From JAOUEA01 sp963810915 (GTDB taxonomy: Bacteria; Actinomycetota; UBA4738; HRBIN12): DNA of 64,000 nucleotides. The DNA lies in the NCBI GenBank assembly GCA_963810915.1, contig CAWEPH010000006.1:62001-126000 (forward strand), read 5' to 3'. Positions 26,928-37,024 of this stretch are shown piece after piece; position 1 is the stretch's first letter; the number at the start of each line of letters is the position of its first letter. Both the position numbers and the translations under genes were made by a program. Under the pieces are notes generated by a model that saw only the letters and a program-made list of their open reading frames with translations, made no database searches and was not told where the DNA came from.

Positions 26928-27641
26928 GTGCGCAGGATCATCATCGGGATCGCCGTCGTCCTCATGGGCGCTGGGTGCGCGAACGGCACACCCGGCTCCG
27001 ACGACCCCGCCGTCGAGCCGGAGGCCATCCTCGTGGCGCCGACCGCCTCCCCCTACAGCGAGATCACCGCGGGCGCCGTGCAGGCCCTCGTCCCGGACGG
27101 GTGGCAGGCCCGGCCTGCCGGCTCGTCCCTCGATTCCCGGGCGGGATTCTTCGCGTCCCCCAGACCCCAGGCGTGGCAGCGGATGGACGGCTCGACGAGT
27201 GGCATGGCCGCAACGTGGGTGGACGCCACACGGGTGGGAGTGCCCTCAGACTTCTACTACCTCGCGGCGAGCGGACCGTTGATGTCCCGCCTCACCCACT
27301 CGGCTGATTGCCGCGCCGAACGCCCCAAAGTCTTCCTGGACCATCGGCCCGCCTTCGCGGAGGGCGCCGCCGACTCCAGCGGGGACTACATGGCCAGCGG
27401 GAAGGGCACCTGCGATGTCCGCGGCCGTCCGACGCGATGGGAGTACTTCGTGGCCGCTCCCGGGTTCGGGCCGGTGCGCGAGCTCGGGATCCCTTCTTCG
27501 GGCCTCTACGTGGTGGTCGCCGTCATGCCCGATTCGCGTCGGGCCGCGGCGACGCTCAGCAGGATGATCCGGAGCACCAGTTTCGCGGGCGCGAGCGTGC
27601 CGGAATTCATGTCGGTCGCCCGCGGCCGACCTGCCGTCTAG
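26928..27641 (+). CDS. Putative lipoprotein of unknown function
   Basis: 237 aa from GTG 26928, with GGGAG upstream. The N-terminus RRIIIGIAVVLMGAGC is a signal peptide ending in a lipobox, so Cys17 would be lipidated and the protein anchored outside the membrane. The rest contains ALVPDGWQARPAG, a common opening in actinobacterial secreted proteins of the LpqN/photosystem-like kind, and two further Cys residues that could form a disulfide. I recognise no catalytic motif. Its neighbours give no functional hint. Confidence 0.65.
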   Translation: MRRIIIGIAVVLMGAGCANGTPGSDDPAVEPEAILVAPTASPYSEITAGAVQALVPDGWQARPAGSSLDSRAGFFASPRPQAWQRMDGSTSGMAATWVDATRVGVPSDFYYLAASGPLMSRLTHSADCRAERPKVFLDHRPAFAEGAADSSGDYMASGKGTCDVRGRPTRWEYFVAAPGFGPVRELGIPSSGLYVVVAVMPDSRRAAATLSRMIRSTSFAGASVPEFMSVARGRPAV

Positions 27642-27695
27642 CTGGGAGGCACCCAGCCGGTCAGACAGGAAGCGGACCGTGCGGGCCTAGACGCA

Positions 27696-28815
27696 TCAGC
27701 GCGGACTCCGATCGACGAACGGGGGGCGCACGACCGTGGCGGAACCCCTGCGTCCGCGGATGTCCACCTCGACGGTCTCCCCGAGGGTCACCGCATCGGC
27801 CGGCCAGATGTACGCGAGCCCGATGCCCGTCTGGAGCTCGGGCGAGAACGTCCCGCTCGTGACCTCCCCCACCACCTGGTCTCCGACGAACACCGGATAG
27901 TGCGCTCGCGGGATGTGACGACGCTCCGCCATCCGGAGTCCGCGCAGGATGCTGGGCAGACCTTCTTCCTTCTGACGCACCAACGCCGCGCGGCCGCGGA
28001 ACGTCGCCCTTGTCGAACGAGACGGCCCACGACAGACCGGCCTCCAACGCCGTGGACGACTCGAACAGATCCTGGCCGTAGAGGGGATAGCCCATCTCCA
28101 ACCGGAGGACGTCGCGGGCGGCCAGGCCGCAGGGCATACCCCCGAGCGGCTCTGCCGCGGCCATCAAGGCCGACCACAGCTCGACGGCCACGTCTTGGTA
28201 GGTGAATAGCTCGAAACCGACCTCGCCCGTGTACCCCGATCGCGTCAGGATCACGGGCCGGCGCTTGTACTGGGTCTCGGTGCACTGCATGAACGCGAGG
28301 TCGCCGGCCTCCGGGAACAGCCCCGTGGTGACGTGCACGGCCTCCGGGCCTTGGACCGCCAGGAAGCACCAGTCCTGGTGATAGACGAGGTGCAGACGAT
28401 CCTCCGCAGGCGCCTCCTCGAGCATCCGCAACACCCGCTGCGCGTTCGCGGCGTTGGGCACCACGAAGTACCGCTCCTCCTCCATCCGGTAGACGATCAG
28501 GTCCTCGATCACGCCGCCGCCCTCGTTCAACACGAGGTTGTAGAGCGCCTCTCCGACCGCCGCCTTGCGCAGGTCGTTCGAGATCACCCCTTGCAGCATC
28601 GCGAGGGCCCCCGGTCCGGTGACCTCGACCTTGCCCAGGTGCGTGAGATCGAAGAGCCCCACGCGTTCGCGCACCGCCTCGTGTTCCTTCAGCGCACCCG
28701 CGTACTCGATCGGCATGTTCCAGCCCGCGAAGGGTCCCATCTTCGCTCCGAGGCGCGCGTGTTCCTCCTCGAGCGGCGTGTGCTTGAGCTGCTGGATCTC
28801 CGTCACCTCGTCCAT
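27696..28815 (-). CDS. gcvT: Aminomethyltransferase GcvT (glycine cleavage T protein; one frame break)
   Basis: The folate-dependent T protein of glycine cleavage, taking the aminomethyl group from lipoylated H protein. Corrected length is about 372 aa. Signatures: HTPLEEEHARLGAKMGPFAGWNMP at the N-terminus, GLFDLTHLGKVEVTG, LTRSGYTGEVGFEL, and CGLAARDVLRLEMGYPLYGQD. At about 28002 one base is extra: KGD|FRGRAALVRQKEEGLPS resumes in the next frame and runs to the stop at 27696. The frame that ignores the break gives a nonsense tail. No gcvH or gcvP lies in the window. It is divergent from lpdA. Confidence 0.93.
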
Positions 28816-28873
28816 GTCGGGGATGGTACGTCCGAGCGGGCCGGGCGTCCCCGACGCAAGGGCGGGTGCCGGT

Positions 28874-28879
28874 TAGACT
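28874..28879 (+). promoter_or_regulatory. -10 box of the lpdA-pdh operon
   Basis: TAGACT ends 10 nt before the ATG at 28890, so the transcript would have at most a few untranslated bases. Confidence 0.4.
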
Positions 28880-28889
28880 TGCTCACCGG

Positions 28890-30273
28890 ATGGCTGATGC
28901 GTACGACGTAGTGGTGATCGGTGCGGGGACGGGCGGGTACTCCGCCGCCCTGCGCGCTGCCCAGCTCGGCAAACGCGTGGCCCTCGTCGAGCGCGATCAC
29001 CGCCTCGGCGGTACGTGTCTCCTGCGCGGTTGTATCCCCACCAAGGCGCTCCTCCAGTCGGCCGCCGTGATGGACACCGTGAACCGCTCCGAGGAGTGGG
29101 GCATCCGGGCGAGCGGCGCCCCGGATTGGCCGGCCGTGAAGGCCTTCGAGGACAAGATCGTGGACAAGTTGGTGAAGGGCGTGACCGCCCTGGTGAGCCA
29201 GCGCAAGATCGAGGTCCTCGAGGGCACCGCGCGGCTGTTGCCCGGTCCCGAGGTGGAGGTGGGCGGCCAGCGCGTGCAGACGGCGGATGTGATCGTGGCC
29301 TCCGGATCCTCACCCCGGCTCCTGCCGGGGATCGAGCTCACCGACCGCATCATCACGAGCGACCAGGCCCTGTGGTCCGACCGGATCCCCGCCTCGGCCG
29401 TCGTGATCGGGGCCGGAGCCGTGGGCCTCGAGTTCGCCTCGATCTACCGCTCGTTCGGCGCCGAGACCACCGTCGTCGAGGCCCTCCCCCGCCTCGCGCC
29501 GCTGGAGGACGAGGAGATCTCCAAGGAGATCGCGCGCGCGTACCGTAGACGCGGCATCACGACCGCGGGCGCGGCCTCCGTCACCGAGGTCAAGGACGTG
29601 GGTGACGCGGTCGAGGTCACGTACGAGGCGGCCGGGAAGACGGTGACGGCCAGGGCAGACGTCTGCCTCGTGGCCATCGGCCGTGGTCCGGTGACCGCGG
29701 GACTCGAGCTTGCGGAGGCCGGGGTGGCGCTGCATGAGAAGGGGTTCGTGAGCGTGGACGACCAGCTCCGCACCAACGTGCCGCACGTCTGGGCGGTGGG
29801 CGACGTCGCGTCCACTCCGCTCCAGCTGGCCCACGTCGCGTTCACCGAGGGGTACGCGGTTGCCGAGCGGATCGCGGGCCAAGACGTGCCGGCCATCGAC
29901 TACGTGAACATCCCGCGCGTCACGTACTGCTCGCCGGAGATCGCGAGCGTCGGACTCACCGAGGCGCAGGCCCGGGAACGAGGCCTGGACGTGGTGACGG
30001 AGAAGCTCGACTTCCGAGGGATCGGCAAGGCCAACATCGTCGGCGAGGGAGGCTTCGTGAAGCTCGTGGCGGAGGCCGACGACGGCCCCGTCCGCGGCGT
30101 GCACATGATCGGACCGCACGTGACGGACCTGATCGCCGAGGGGATGCTGATCACCAACTGGGAGGCCGTCCCCTCCGAGGTCGCCGCGCTGATGCACCCC
30201 CACCCGTCCCTGTCCGAAGGCATCGGCGAGGCGCATCTCGCGCTCGTCCGGCAAGCCGCTGCATTCGATGTGA
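28890..30273 (+). CDS. lpdA: Dihydrolipoamide dehydrogenase (E3; one frame break)
   Basis: The FAD disulfide oxidoreductase that reoxidises lipoyl groups of 2-oxoacid dehydrogenases. It has the FAD-binding VVVIGAGTGGYSAALRAAQLG, the redox disulfide GGTCLLRGCIPTK, the NAD-binding VVIGAGAVGLEFASIY, HVWAVGDVA, and the C-terminal His-Glu pair region HPHPSLSEGIGEA. Near the end one extra base at about 30246 breaks the frame. Corrected, the tail is LSGKPLHSM with a stop at 30273, the usual E3 ending; uncorrected it runs 40 nt into the next gene. First gene of the operon. Confidence 0.95.
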
Positions 30274-30286
30274 GAAGAGGAGCAAG

Positions 30287-31346
30287 GTGGCCACGAAGGC
30301 AGAGCCCGCGGTAGATCAGGGAGCGAGGCCGCTCCCCGATGACCGCTTGAAGGAGATCCTGCACCTCCTGAAGCTCGCCCGGCACTTCGATGAGCGGATG
30401 GAGGCTCTCTACCGCCAGGGGCGGCTCCCCGGCGCCTTCTACTCCGGACGCGGTCAGGAAGGGACCCACGTGGGCGTCACCTTCGCGCTGCGGGAGACCG
30501 ACTCCCTCTTCCCCACGCACCGCGACCTCACGGCGCAGCTCACCAAAGGCCTCGACCTCAAGCGCGTGATGGCGCAGTACTGGGGACGCATCGACGGATA
30601 CCTCCGAGGCCGCGACGGCAACAGCCACATCGGCGACTGGTACGGGCATCGGACCTTCGCCGTGATGTCGCACCTGCCGATCGCCTATCCGGTGGCGGTG
30701 GGCGCGGCACTCGCGTACAAGCGCGCCGGCGACGGCCGGGTGGCGCTCGCGATCTGCGGCGACGGCGCCACCTCCAACGGTCGCTGGTACGAGGCCATCA
30801 ACACGTCGGCGATCCATCGTCTGCCCGTCGTCTGGGTCGTCAACAACAACCAGTACGCCTACTCGGCACCCAACCCGCTCGAGTTCCCCGTGCCCACCAT
30901 CGCCGAGCGGTCGTCGGCCTTCGGGATCCCCGGGATCCGGGTGGACGGGGGCAACGTGCTCGAGGTCTACGAGGCCGCACACGAGGCGATCGAGCGGGCG
31001 CGGGTGGGAGACGGCCCGACGCTCATCGAATCGGTCTCGCTCCGTTGGCGCGGTCACGCAGGTCACGACCCCGCCAAGTACATGCCGCCCGAACTCCTCG
31101 AGGACTTACATGGCCCATCACGACCCCGTGAAGAACTTCGAGGAGTGGCTGCTGTCCGAGGGCGTCCTCACCAAGGACGACATCGACGAGGTGCAGGCCC
31201 GCGTGGAGCAGGAGTTCCAGGAGGGGTACGACTTCGCGCTCGCCTCGCCCTTCCCGGAGCCCGGCGACGCCATCAAGGGACAGTGGGTCGAGGACGGCTA
31301 CTGGACCTCGGAACCGGGTCGCGGCGGCGGGACGGAGGCCCAGTGA
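30287..31346 (+). CDS. pdhA: Pyruvate/2-oxoacid dehydrogenase E1 alpha (one frame break)
   Basis: The thiamine-diphosphate-binding half of the E1 decarboxylase. The ThDP motif is CGDGATSNG...VVNNNQYAYS, and the phosphorylation-loop-like region GRDGNSHIGDWYG is present. Corrected length is about 352 aa. It starts at GTG 30287 with AGAGGAG upstream, 13 nt after lpdA. One extra T at about 31106 shifts the frame; DYMAHHDPVKNFEEWL continues to the stop at 31346, which overlaps the pdhB start (GTGA). Substrate could be pyruvate or a branched-chain keto acid. Confidence 0.93.
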
Positions 31347-32390
31347 CGGCGCAGAAGGTCGAGGCAGCGGCGGCCGGCCACGGCGCCGAACCGCGCGGCA
31401 AGCGCACCGACGACGGACAGGCCACCTACCTGATCGCGATCGCCGAGGCCCTCTGGGAGGAGATGGAACGCGACGAGCGCGTCTACATGCTGGGCGAGGA
31501 CATCGGCGTGTACGGGGGCGCGTTCAAGGTCACCGAAGGGTTCATCGACCGGTTCGGGGCGGAGCGCGTGATGGACACGCCCATCGCCGAGGAGACGATC
31601 GTGGGGATGGCCGTCGGCTCGGCGATGGAGGGTCTGCGTCCGGTGGCGGAGTTCCAGTACGCCGACTTCATGTCGAGCGGCTTCGACGAGATCACGACCG
31701 TCCTCGCCCGCTACCACTACCGCGCCGGCGTGCCGCTCCCCGTCGTGCTGCGCGGTCCCAGCGGAGGCGGCGTGCGTGCATCGAGCTTCCACTCCGTGAA
31801 CCCGGAGCCGTGGTTCGCCTACGCGGGAGGCATCAAGATCATGTGCCCTGCGTTCCCGAGCGACGCGAAGGGCCTGCTGAAGGCCGCCATCCGCGACGAC
31901 AACCCGTCGCTCTTCCTCGAGCACAAGTGGCTCTACCGCCGCATCAAGGAGGTCGTTCCGACCGATCCCGACTTCACGGTGGAGATCTCCAAGGCGGACG
32001 TGAAGCGGGAGGGCACGGACGTCTCGATCGTCACGTACGGCGCCATGGTCCACAAGGCGCTCGAGGCGGCCGAGATCGCTGGAGGCCAAGGGCGTCTCCG
32101 CGGAGGTCGTGGACCTGCGCACGGTCTATCCGATCGACGAGGAGACGGTCCTGCGATCCATCGAGAAGACCTCGCGCGCCCTGGTGCTCTACGAGTCGTA
32201 TCGGTTCCTCGGCATCGGCACGGAGGTCGCGGCGGTCATCGCGGACAGGGCCTTCGAGCACCTCGATGCGCCGGTGAAGCGCCTCGCCCCGCCGAACATG
32301 CCCGTGCCGTTCTCTCCGACGCTGGAGGACGCGTTCCTGCCGCAGGTGGCCGACATCGAGGCGGCCGTCGACGAACTCGCTGCCTGGTGA
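31343..32390 (+). CDS. pdhB: Pyruvate/2-oxoacid dehydrogenase E1 beta (one frame break)
   Basis: The transketolase-like E1 beta chain, about 348 aa when corrected. Landmarks: LGEDIGVYGGAFKVTEG, RVMDTPIAEETIVGMAVG, AEFQYADFMSSGFDEI, and the C-terminal LRTVYPIDEETVLRSIEKT. The first 20 residues are a variable lead. One extra base at about 32079 (EI|LEAKGVSAEVVDLRT) breaks the frame, and the gene ends at 32390. The next gene starts 14 nt later. Confidence 0.93.
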
Positions 32391-32403
32391 GGAGGCTCGC
32401 ACC

Positions 32404-33730
32404 GTGACCACGATCCAGATGCCCCAGCTCGGCGAGACGATCGTCGAGGGCACGATCCTCAAGTGGCTGAAGCAGGAGGGCGAGCACATCGAGCGCGATG
32501 AGCCGCTGTTCGAGATCTCGACCGACAAGGTCGACACCGAGGTGCCATCACCCGTCTCCGGAACCGTCACGAAGATCCTCGCGGCCGAAGGCGCCACGGT
32601 GGCGGTGAAGACCGACATCGCGGAGATCGAGGAGGACGGCGCGGGCGCCGCCCCTGCGGCGTCCGAGCCCGCGAGCCAAGCGCCCGCGGCATCCGAGCCA
32701 TCGGCCCCCGCGGCCCCGGCGTCCCAGCGGCGCCGAGCGCCCCCGCGATCCCGCGGCGGCGGCGGCCACGGTCGCCGCCTCCACCGTGCCGGATCGCGGC
32801 CCCCGATCGCAGATCCTCTCGCCGCTCGTGCGCCGCCTCGCCGCCGATCACGGCATCGACCTGGCCACCGTGATCGGCACCGGGACGGGCGGTCGCATCA
32901 CGAAGAAGGACGTCGAGGCTGCCGCGGCAGGTAGCGTCGCACCGACGGCATCTTCGCCAACTGCGTCACCCGCTGCGGCCGCACCCGCCCCGGCCCTGAC
33001 GCCCGTTCCCTCCCCCGCCGCGGCCGGCGCCGGCGAGGACGTCGTGCCCATGTCCCACATCCGCAAGGCCATCGCGCAGCACATGGTCGGCTCCCTGCAG
33101 ACGTCGGCCCGCGCGTGGACGATGGTGGAGGTGAACGTCGACCACCTGGTCAAGCTGCGGGAACGGGTGAAGGACGCCTTCTTCGCTCGCCACGGCGTGA
33201 AGCTCACGTATCTGCCCATGGTCACCCGTGCGACCACGGAGGCGCTCCTCGAGTACCCGATGGTGAACGCCGAGCTCCGCGGCGAGGACCTCATCATGCG
33301 GCGCTACGTGAACATGGGGATCGCGGTCAGCTACGACCAGGGCCTCATCGTGCCGGTCATCAAGAACGCGGATGCCATGAACGTGCCCGGCATCGCTCGC
33401 GTGATCGCCGACCTCGCCGCTCGCGCGCGCTCCCACCAGCTCCAGCCGGACGAGGTGACCGGGGCCACGTTCACGATCACCAACCCCGGTCCTTACGGAT
33501 CGTTGATCAGCGTGCCGATCATCAACCAACCGAACGCCGGCATCCTCTCCCTCGACACGATCCAGAAGCGGCCCGTCGTGATCGATGACGCGATCGCGAT
33601 CCGCTCCATGGTGTACATCTCCATGTCCTGGGACCACCGCGTGATCGACGGCGAACTCGCCACGCGCTTCCTGGCCCGCATCAAGCAGAACCTGGAGACG
33701 TGGGACTTCGCCGAAGACCTTGGGGTCTGA
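32404..33730 (+). CDS. pdhC: Dihydrolipoamide acyltransferase E2 (frame break in linker)
   Basis: The E2 core of the complex. The order is an N-terminal lipoyl domain with the modified Lys in STDKVDTE (about Lys42), an Ala/Pro-rich linker, a peripheral-subunit-binding domain (ILSPLVRRLAADHGIDLATVIGTGTGGRITKKDV), a second Ala/Pro linker, and the catalytic domain ending in SWDHRVIDGELATRFL, which holds the His and Asp of CoA acyl transfer. Corrected length is about 441 aa with one lipoyl domain. The frame is lost within the first linker (about 32725-32760), where the exact point cannot be fixed. It is the only E2 in the window. Confidence 0.93.
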
Positions 33731-34458
33731 TGCGAGGCGCGTCCGTGACCCGTCCGACCTGGCTGTTCGAACCGGACGGGCTCGTCCCCTACGACATCGC
33801 CAACGACGCGATGCACCGACTGGCGGAACGGCGCCTGGCGACGGTGCGCCCGATGCGCTGATCCTCCTGGAGCATCCACCCGTGTTCACGGCCGGGCGCC
33901 GGGCCAAGCCGGAGCACCTCGTCTGGTCCGAGGACGAGGCCGAGGCCCGAGGGCGCTCGGGTGGAGCACATCGACCGGGGCGGGTCGTTCACGTTCCACG
34001 GCCCGGGCCAGCTGGTCGGGCTACCCCATCCTGCACCTCGGCGCCGTTCCCGATGCCGCCCGGTACCTCCGCGCGCTGGAGGAAGCCGTGATCCTCAGCG
34101 CGCGGCGACATCGGGGTCGCCCTCCGCCGCCGGGACGACGTGCAGACGGGCGTCTTCGCGGGCGACGACAAGGTCTGCGCGATCGGCGTCCGGCTGATGC
34201 GGACCCGGGTGACGTTGCACGGCTTCGCGATCAACTGCGACACGGACCTGTCCTGGTTCGGAGGCATCGTGGCCTGCGGCCTGCCCGACAACGGGGTCAC
34301 GAGCCTGAGCCGCGCTCGCGGGGCGTGACGTGAGCGTCGCCGAGATGCGACCGATCGTGGCGCGCCGGCTTGCGGAGGTATTCGACCTGGCCTACCAGGC
34401 GCCGCCGCCCTCAGAGGCCGCCGCCTTCTCGGTCGGATCCTCGGCCGCCGCCGGCTGA
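33730..34458 (+). CDS. lipB: Octanoyl-ACP:protein octanoyltransferase LipB (five frame breaks)
   Basis: Transfers octanoate from acyl carrier protein to E2/H proteins, the step before LipA. The ATG overlaps the pdhC stop by one base. Conserved pieces appear in successive frames: LILLEHPPVFTAGRRA, then HIDRGGSFTFHGPGQLVGYPILHLG, VQTGVFAGDDKVCAIGVRLMRTRVTLHGFAINCDTDL with the catalytic Lys and Cys, and NGVTSLSRARGRDVSVAEM to the stop at 34458. Breaks are near 33840 (a lost base), 33951, 34021, 34104 and 34320 (extra bases). Either this stretch is poorly sequenced or the gene is dead. I favour error because nothing essential is missing. About 241 aa corrected. Confidence 0.8.
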
Positions 34459-34505
34459 GAGGGGAGCGGGGGTGTTCCTGGGCGTGTTCAGGAGCTACAG
34501 GGCGT

Positions 34506-35966
34506 TCAGTGGGCGCCGCGCGCCGTCGCGAGCGTCGGGATCGTCTTCGCGAGGATGAACAGGTCGTAGGCGAGCGACCAGTTCTCGATGTAGAAGAGGT
34601 CGAGACGGACGTAGTCCTCGAACGGCAGCTCGCTCCGACCGCTGACCTGCCACAGTCCCGTGATGCCCGGCCGCACCTCGAGACGCGCCATCATCCACTC
34701 CTCGTACTGGGTCACCTCGCGCGGCAACGGCGGGCGCGGCCCCACCAGGCTCATGTCGCCCTTGATCACGTTGAAGAGCTGCGGCAGCTCGTCGAGGCTC
34801 AGCTTGCGCAGGAACCGGCCGACGCCCGGTGACGCGAGGGTCGTTCTTCATCTTGAAGAGCGGTCCGGTGGCCTCGTTCATGTGGAGGAGATCCTCGAGC
34901 CGGTCCTCGGCGTCGACGACCATCGTGCGGAACTTCATGATCTCGAACGGCCGGCCGTGGTACCCGACACGCTGCTGACGGAAGAAGACCGGGCCTCGTG
35001 ATGTCAGCTTGACGGCGAGCGCGACGGCTCCGAACACCGGCAGCAGGATGAGCGAGCTCACCACGGTGACGCCGAGGTCGAACGAGCGCTTCGCCAGCGC
35101 CTGGAACCCCGACAGTCGCACGGGCTTGAGGGCGAACGCCATCAGCCCGCCGAGCGGATGGGCCGCGACGCGGGAGCTGAGCACCTCCTGGACGTTGGCC
35201 GTCACCCGGACCTCGATGCCGGTGCGACGGGCTGCCTTGGAGACCTGCGCCATGTGCTCGGGCCGGATCGCGCTCGACGCGACGAAGATGCAGTCGGCGT
35301 CGTACTCGGCGATCAACGGCTGCAGGTCGTCGACGTGGCCGATCATCGGGATGTCCGTGGTGGGGCGTCCCCAGGCGTCGGCGCAGACGTATCCGAGCGG
35401 GATGAAGCCGAGGCCCCGCTGACGCATCTCCGTGACCACCCGTCCGGCCTCCGCGTTCGCGCCCACGATCAGCGTGCGCAGGGCCAGGCGGCCGCGCTCC
35501 CGAGCCTTGCCCACCGCCTTGCGCCAGGTCCATCGGGAGGCGAGCACGAAGATCAGCGCCAGCACCCAGGACAACGCGATCCACAACCGGGAGAAGGTCG
35601 AGTGGGTCCAGAACGAGAACGTGACGGCCGTGGTGATGATCATGCTGACGCCCAGCAGCAACCGGCGGAATTCCTCAGCGGCGTTGAGGCGCTGCACCGA
35701 GTAGAGGCGGAACGCCGAGAAGACGCCGATGACCAGCAGCGGGGTGGCCACCACGAGGTACCGCACGTCCAGCGGCGCGGTGATCACGCGCTCGTGGGTC
35801 GCGGACGCGAGCGGAGAAGGCCAACAGGAGCGAGGTCACATCCGTGAGCGCCATCGCCACCGCGATCTTGCGGTACTCGCGGCGCACCCGGGACCCGGGG
35901 CGGCTGTTCTCCGCGGCCTGGCTCGACGGCGGGGACGTCCTCCGCCGCGGGAGGGATCAGGTGCAC
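34506..35966 (-). CDS. Polyprenyl-phosphate sugar phosphotransferase (three frame breaks)
   Basis: An initiating exopolysaccharide or O-antigen glycosyl-1-phosphate transferase (WcaJ/WbaP-type), moving a sugar phosphate onto undecaprenyl phosphate at the membrane. Predicted helices come first, then a CoA-binding-like domain (RTLIVGANAEAGRVVTEM), a helix (LGVTVVSSLILLPVFGAVALAVKL), and the catalytic domain: GPVFFRQQRVGYHGRPFEIMKFRTM, LSLDELPQLFNVIKGDMSLVGPRPPLP and PGITGLWQVSGRSELPFEDYV. Breaks are at about 35893, 35812 and 34827. The start is uncertain: GTG 35966 with GAGG upstream is used, though the frame may extend to about 36063. It stands alone, with no polysaccharide cluster around it. 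Confidence 0.8.
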
Positions 35967-36205
35967 GCGGGCCTCGGAGGTGTGCGACGCCGCCGGCGGC
36001 GAAGCCCGATTCGAACTCGAACGCGTCGGATCCTACGGGGCGGGGAAGGTTCGGCTCAGTCAATGAGGGGGGGTCCGTTCGTCGCGCTCGAGGGGGGCTA
36101 GGCGGAGTCAGTCTAGGCCGGCAGGGTGACGTCCGGAACCGCCGAAAGCCCTAAACGGTCGCCGAATCTCGCCGGTCGACCTCCTGCGAAGGACCTGAAA
36201 GGCGA

Positions 36206-36997
36206 TCAGAAGAGCGCGTTCGCCAGCTTGCGCCGGTACTCGATCACCATCGGATCCTCGTCGCCGAGAGCGGCGAAACCGTCGAGCATCGTGTCCCGCG
36301 CCCCGTCGCGATCCGCGGGGAGCTGCTGCAGCATGGCCTCGAACGCCTCGCGCCAGCGCCCCGCGGCGCCGAGCGCCCGAGCCTCGCCGAGCGGCCCGTC
36401 GCCGGGTGACGCGCCCCATCCCTGGACGCGCGCCGCCGCAAGCAGGCGCTCGGCATCGGGATCGGGCAGGAACGGGCTCAGCAGCGTCCGTGCCTCGTCC
36501 ACGTCGCCGCGATCCACCAGGATCCGCCCCAGCCCCACGGCGGCCTCGCTGTTCTGCGGATCCTTGGCCAAGGCCTCGCGGTAATCCTGCTCGGCCCCGT
36601 CGAGATCGCCGGCCTCGGCCTCGGCCTGGGCCTCCTCGACGACGAGCTCGGCCTCGGTGGGCAGCAGCAGGTCCACGAACTGGTTGATGGCCTCCTCCGG
36701 ATAGGCGCCGACGAACCCGTTCACCGGCTCGCCGTCCTTGAACGCGATCACCGTCGGGATGCTCTGGACGCCGAACGCGCCCGCCACCATCGGGTTGGCG
36801 TCCACGTCCAGCTTCGCCAGGAGGAAGGCGCCGGCCCGCTCGCCCGCGACCTTCTCGAGGATGGGTCCGAGGGTCTTGCACGGGCCGCACCACTCGGCCC
36901 ACAGATCGACCACGACGGGCCGGTCCTTGGACCCCTCGATCACGACCTGCTCGAAGTTGGCGTCGGTGACGTCGATGACGTTGGTGATGGCGTTCAT
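36206..36997 (-). CDS. Thioredoxin-TPR protein (YbbN/CnoX-like)
   Basis: 263 aa. The N-terminal thioredoxin domain has the intact active site WAEWCGPCKTLGP (about residues 34-46) and the cis-Pro in SIPTVIAFKDG. The C-terminal half is helical with TPR-like repeats (AEAGDLDGAEQDYREALAKDP, GRILVDRGDVDEARTLL). This layout is that of E. coli CnoX/YbbN, a redox chaperone that hands clients to GroEL or DnaK. It starts at ATG 36997 with a GAGGA upstream. The copper ATPase gene ends 27 bp beyond its start. Confidence 0.85.
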   Translation of the reverse strand: MNAITNVIDVTDANFEQVVIEGSKDRPVVVDLWAEWCGPCKTLGPILEKVAGERAGAFLLAKLDVDANPMVAGAFGVQSIPTVIAFKDGEPVNGFVGAYPEEAINQFVDLLLPTEAELVVEEAQAEAEAGDLDGAEQDYREALAKDPQNSEAAVGLGRILVDRGDVDEARTLLSPFLPDPDAERLLAAARVQGWGASPGDGPLGEARALGAAGRWREAFEAMLQQLPADRDGARDTMLDGFAALGDEDPMVIEYRRKLANALF

Positions 36998-37024
36998 GGC
37001 TGCATCCTCACGGGCGGTAGGTTC

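Noticed and set aside
30287..32407. A fused E1 alpha-beta protein suggested by one continuous frame
   Set aside because: The continuous frame arises because an extra base in pdhA brings it into the frame of pdhB. Corrected, pdhA ends at 31346 and pdhB starts by overlap at 31343.
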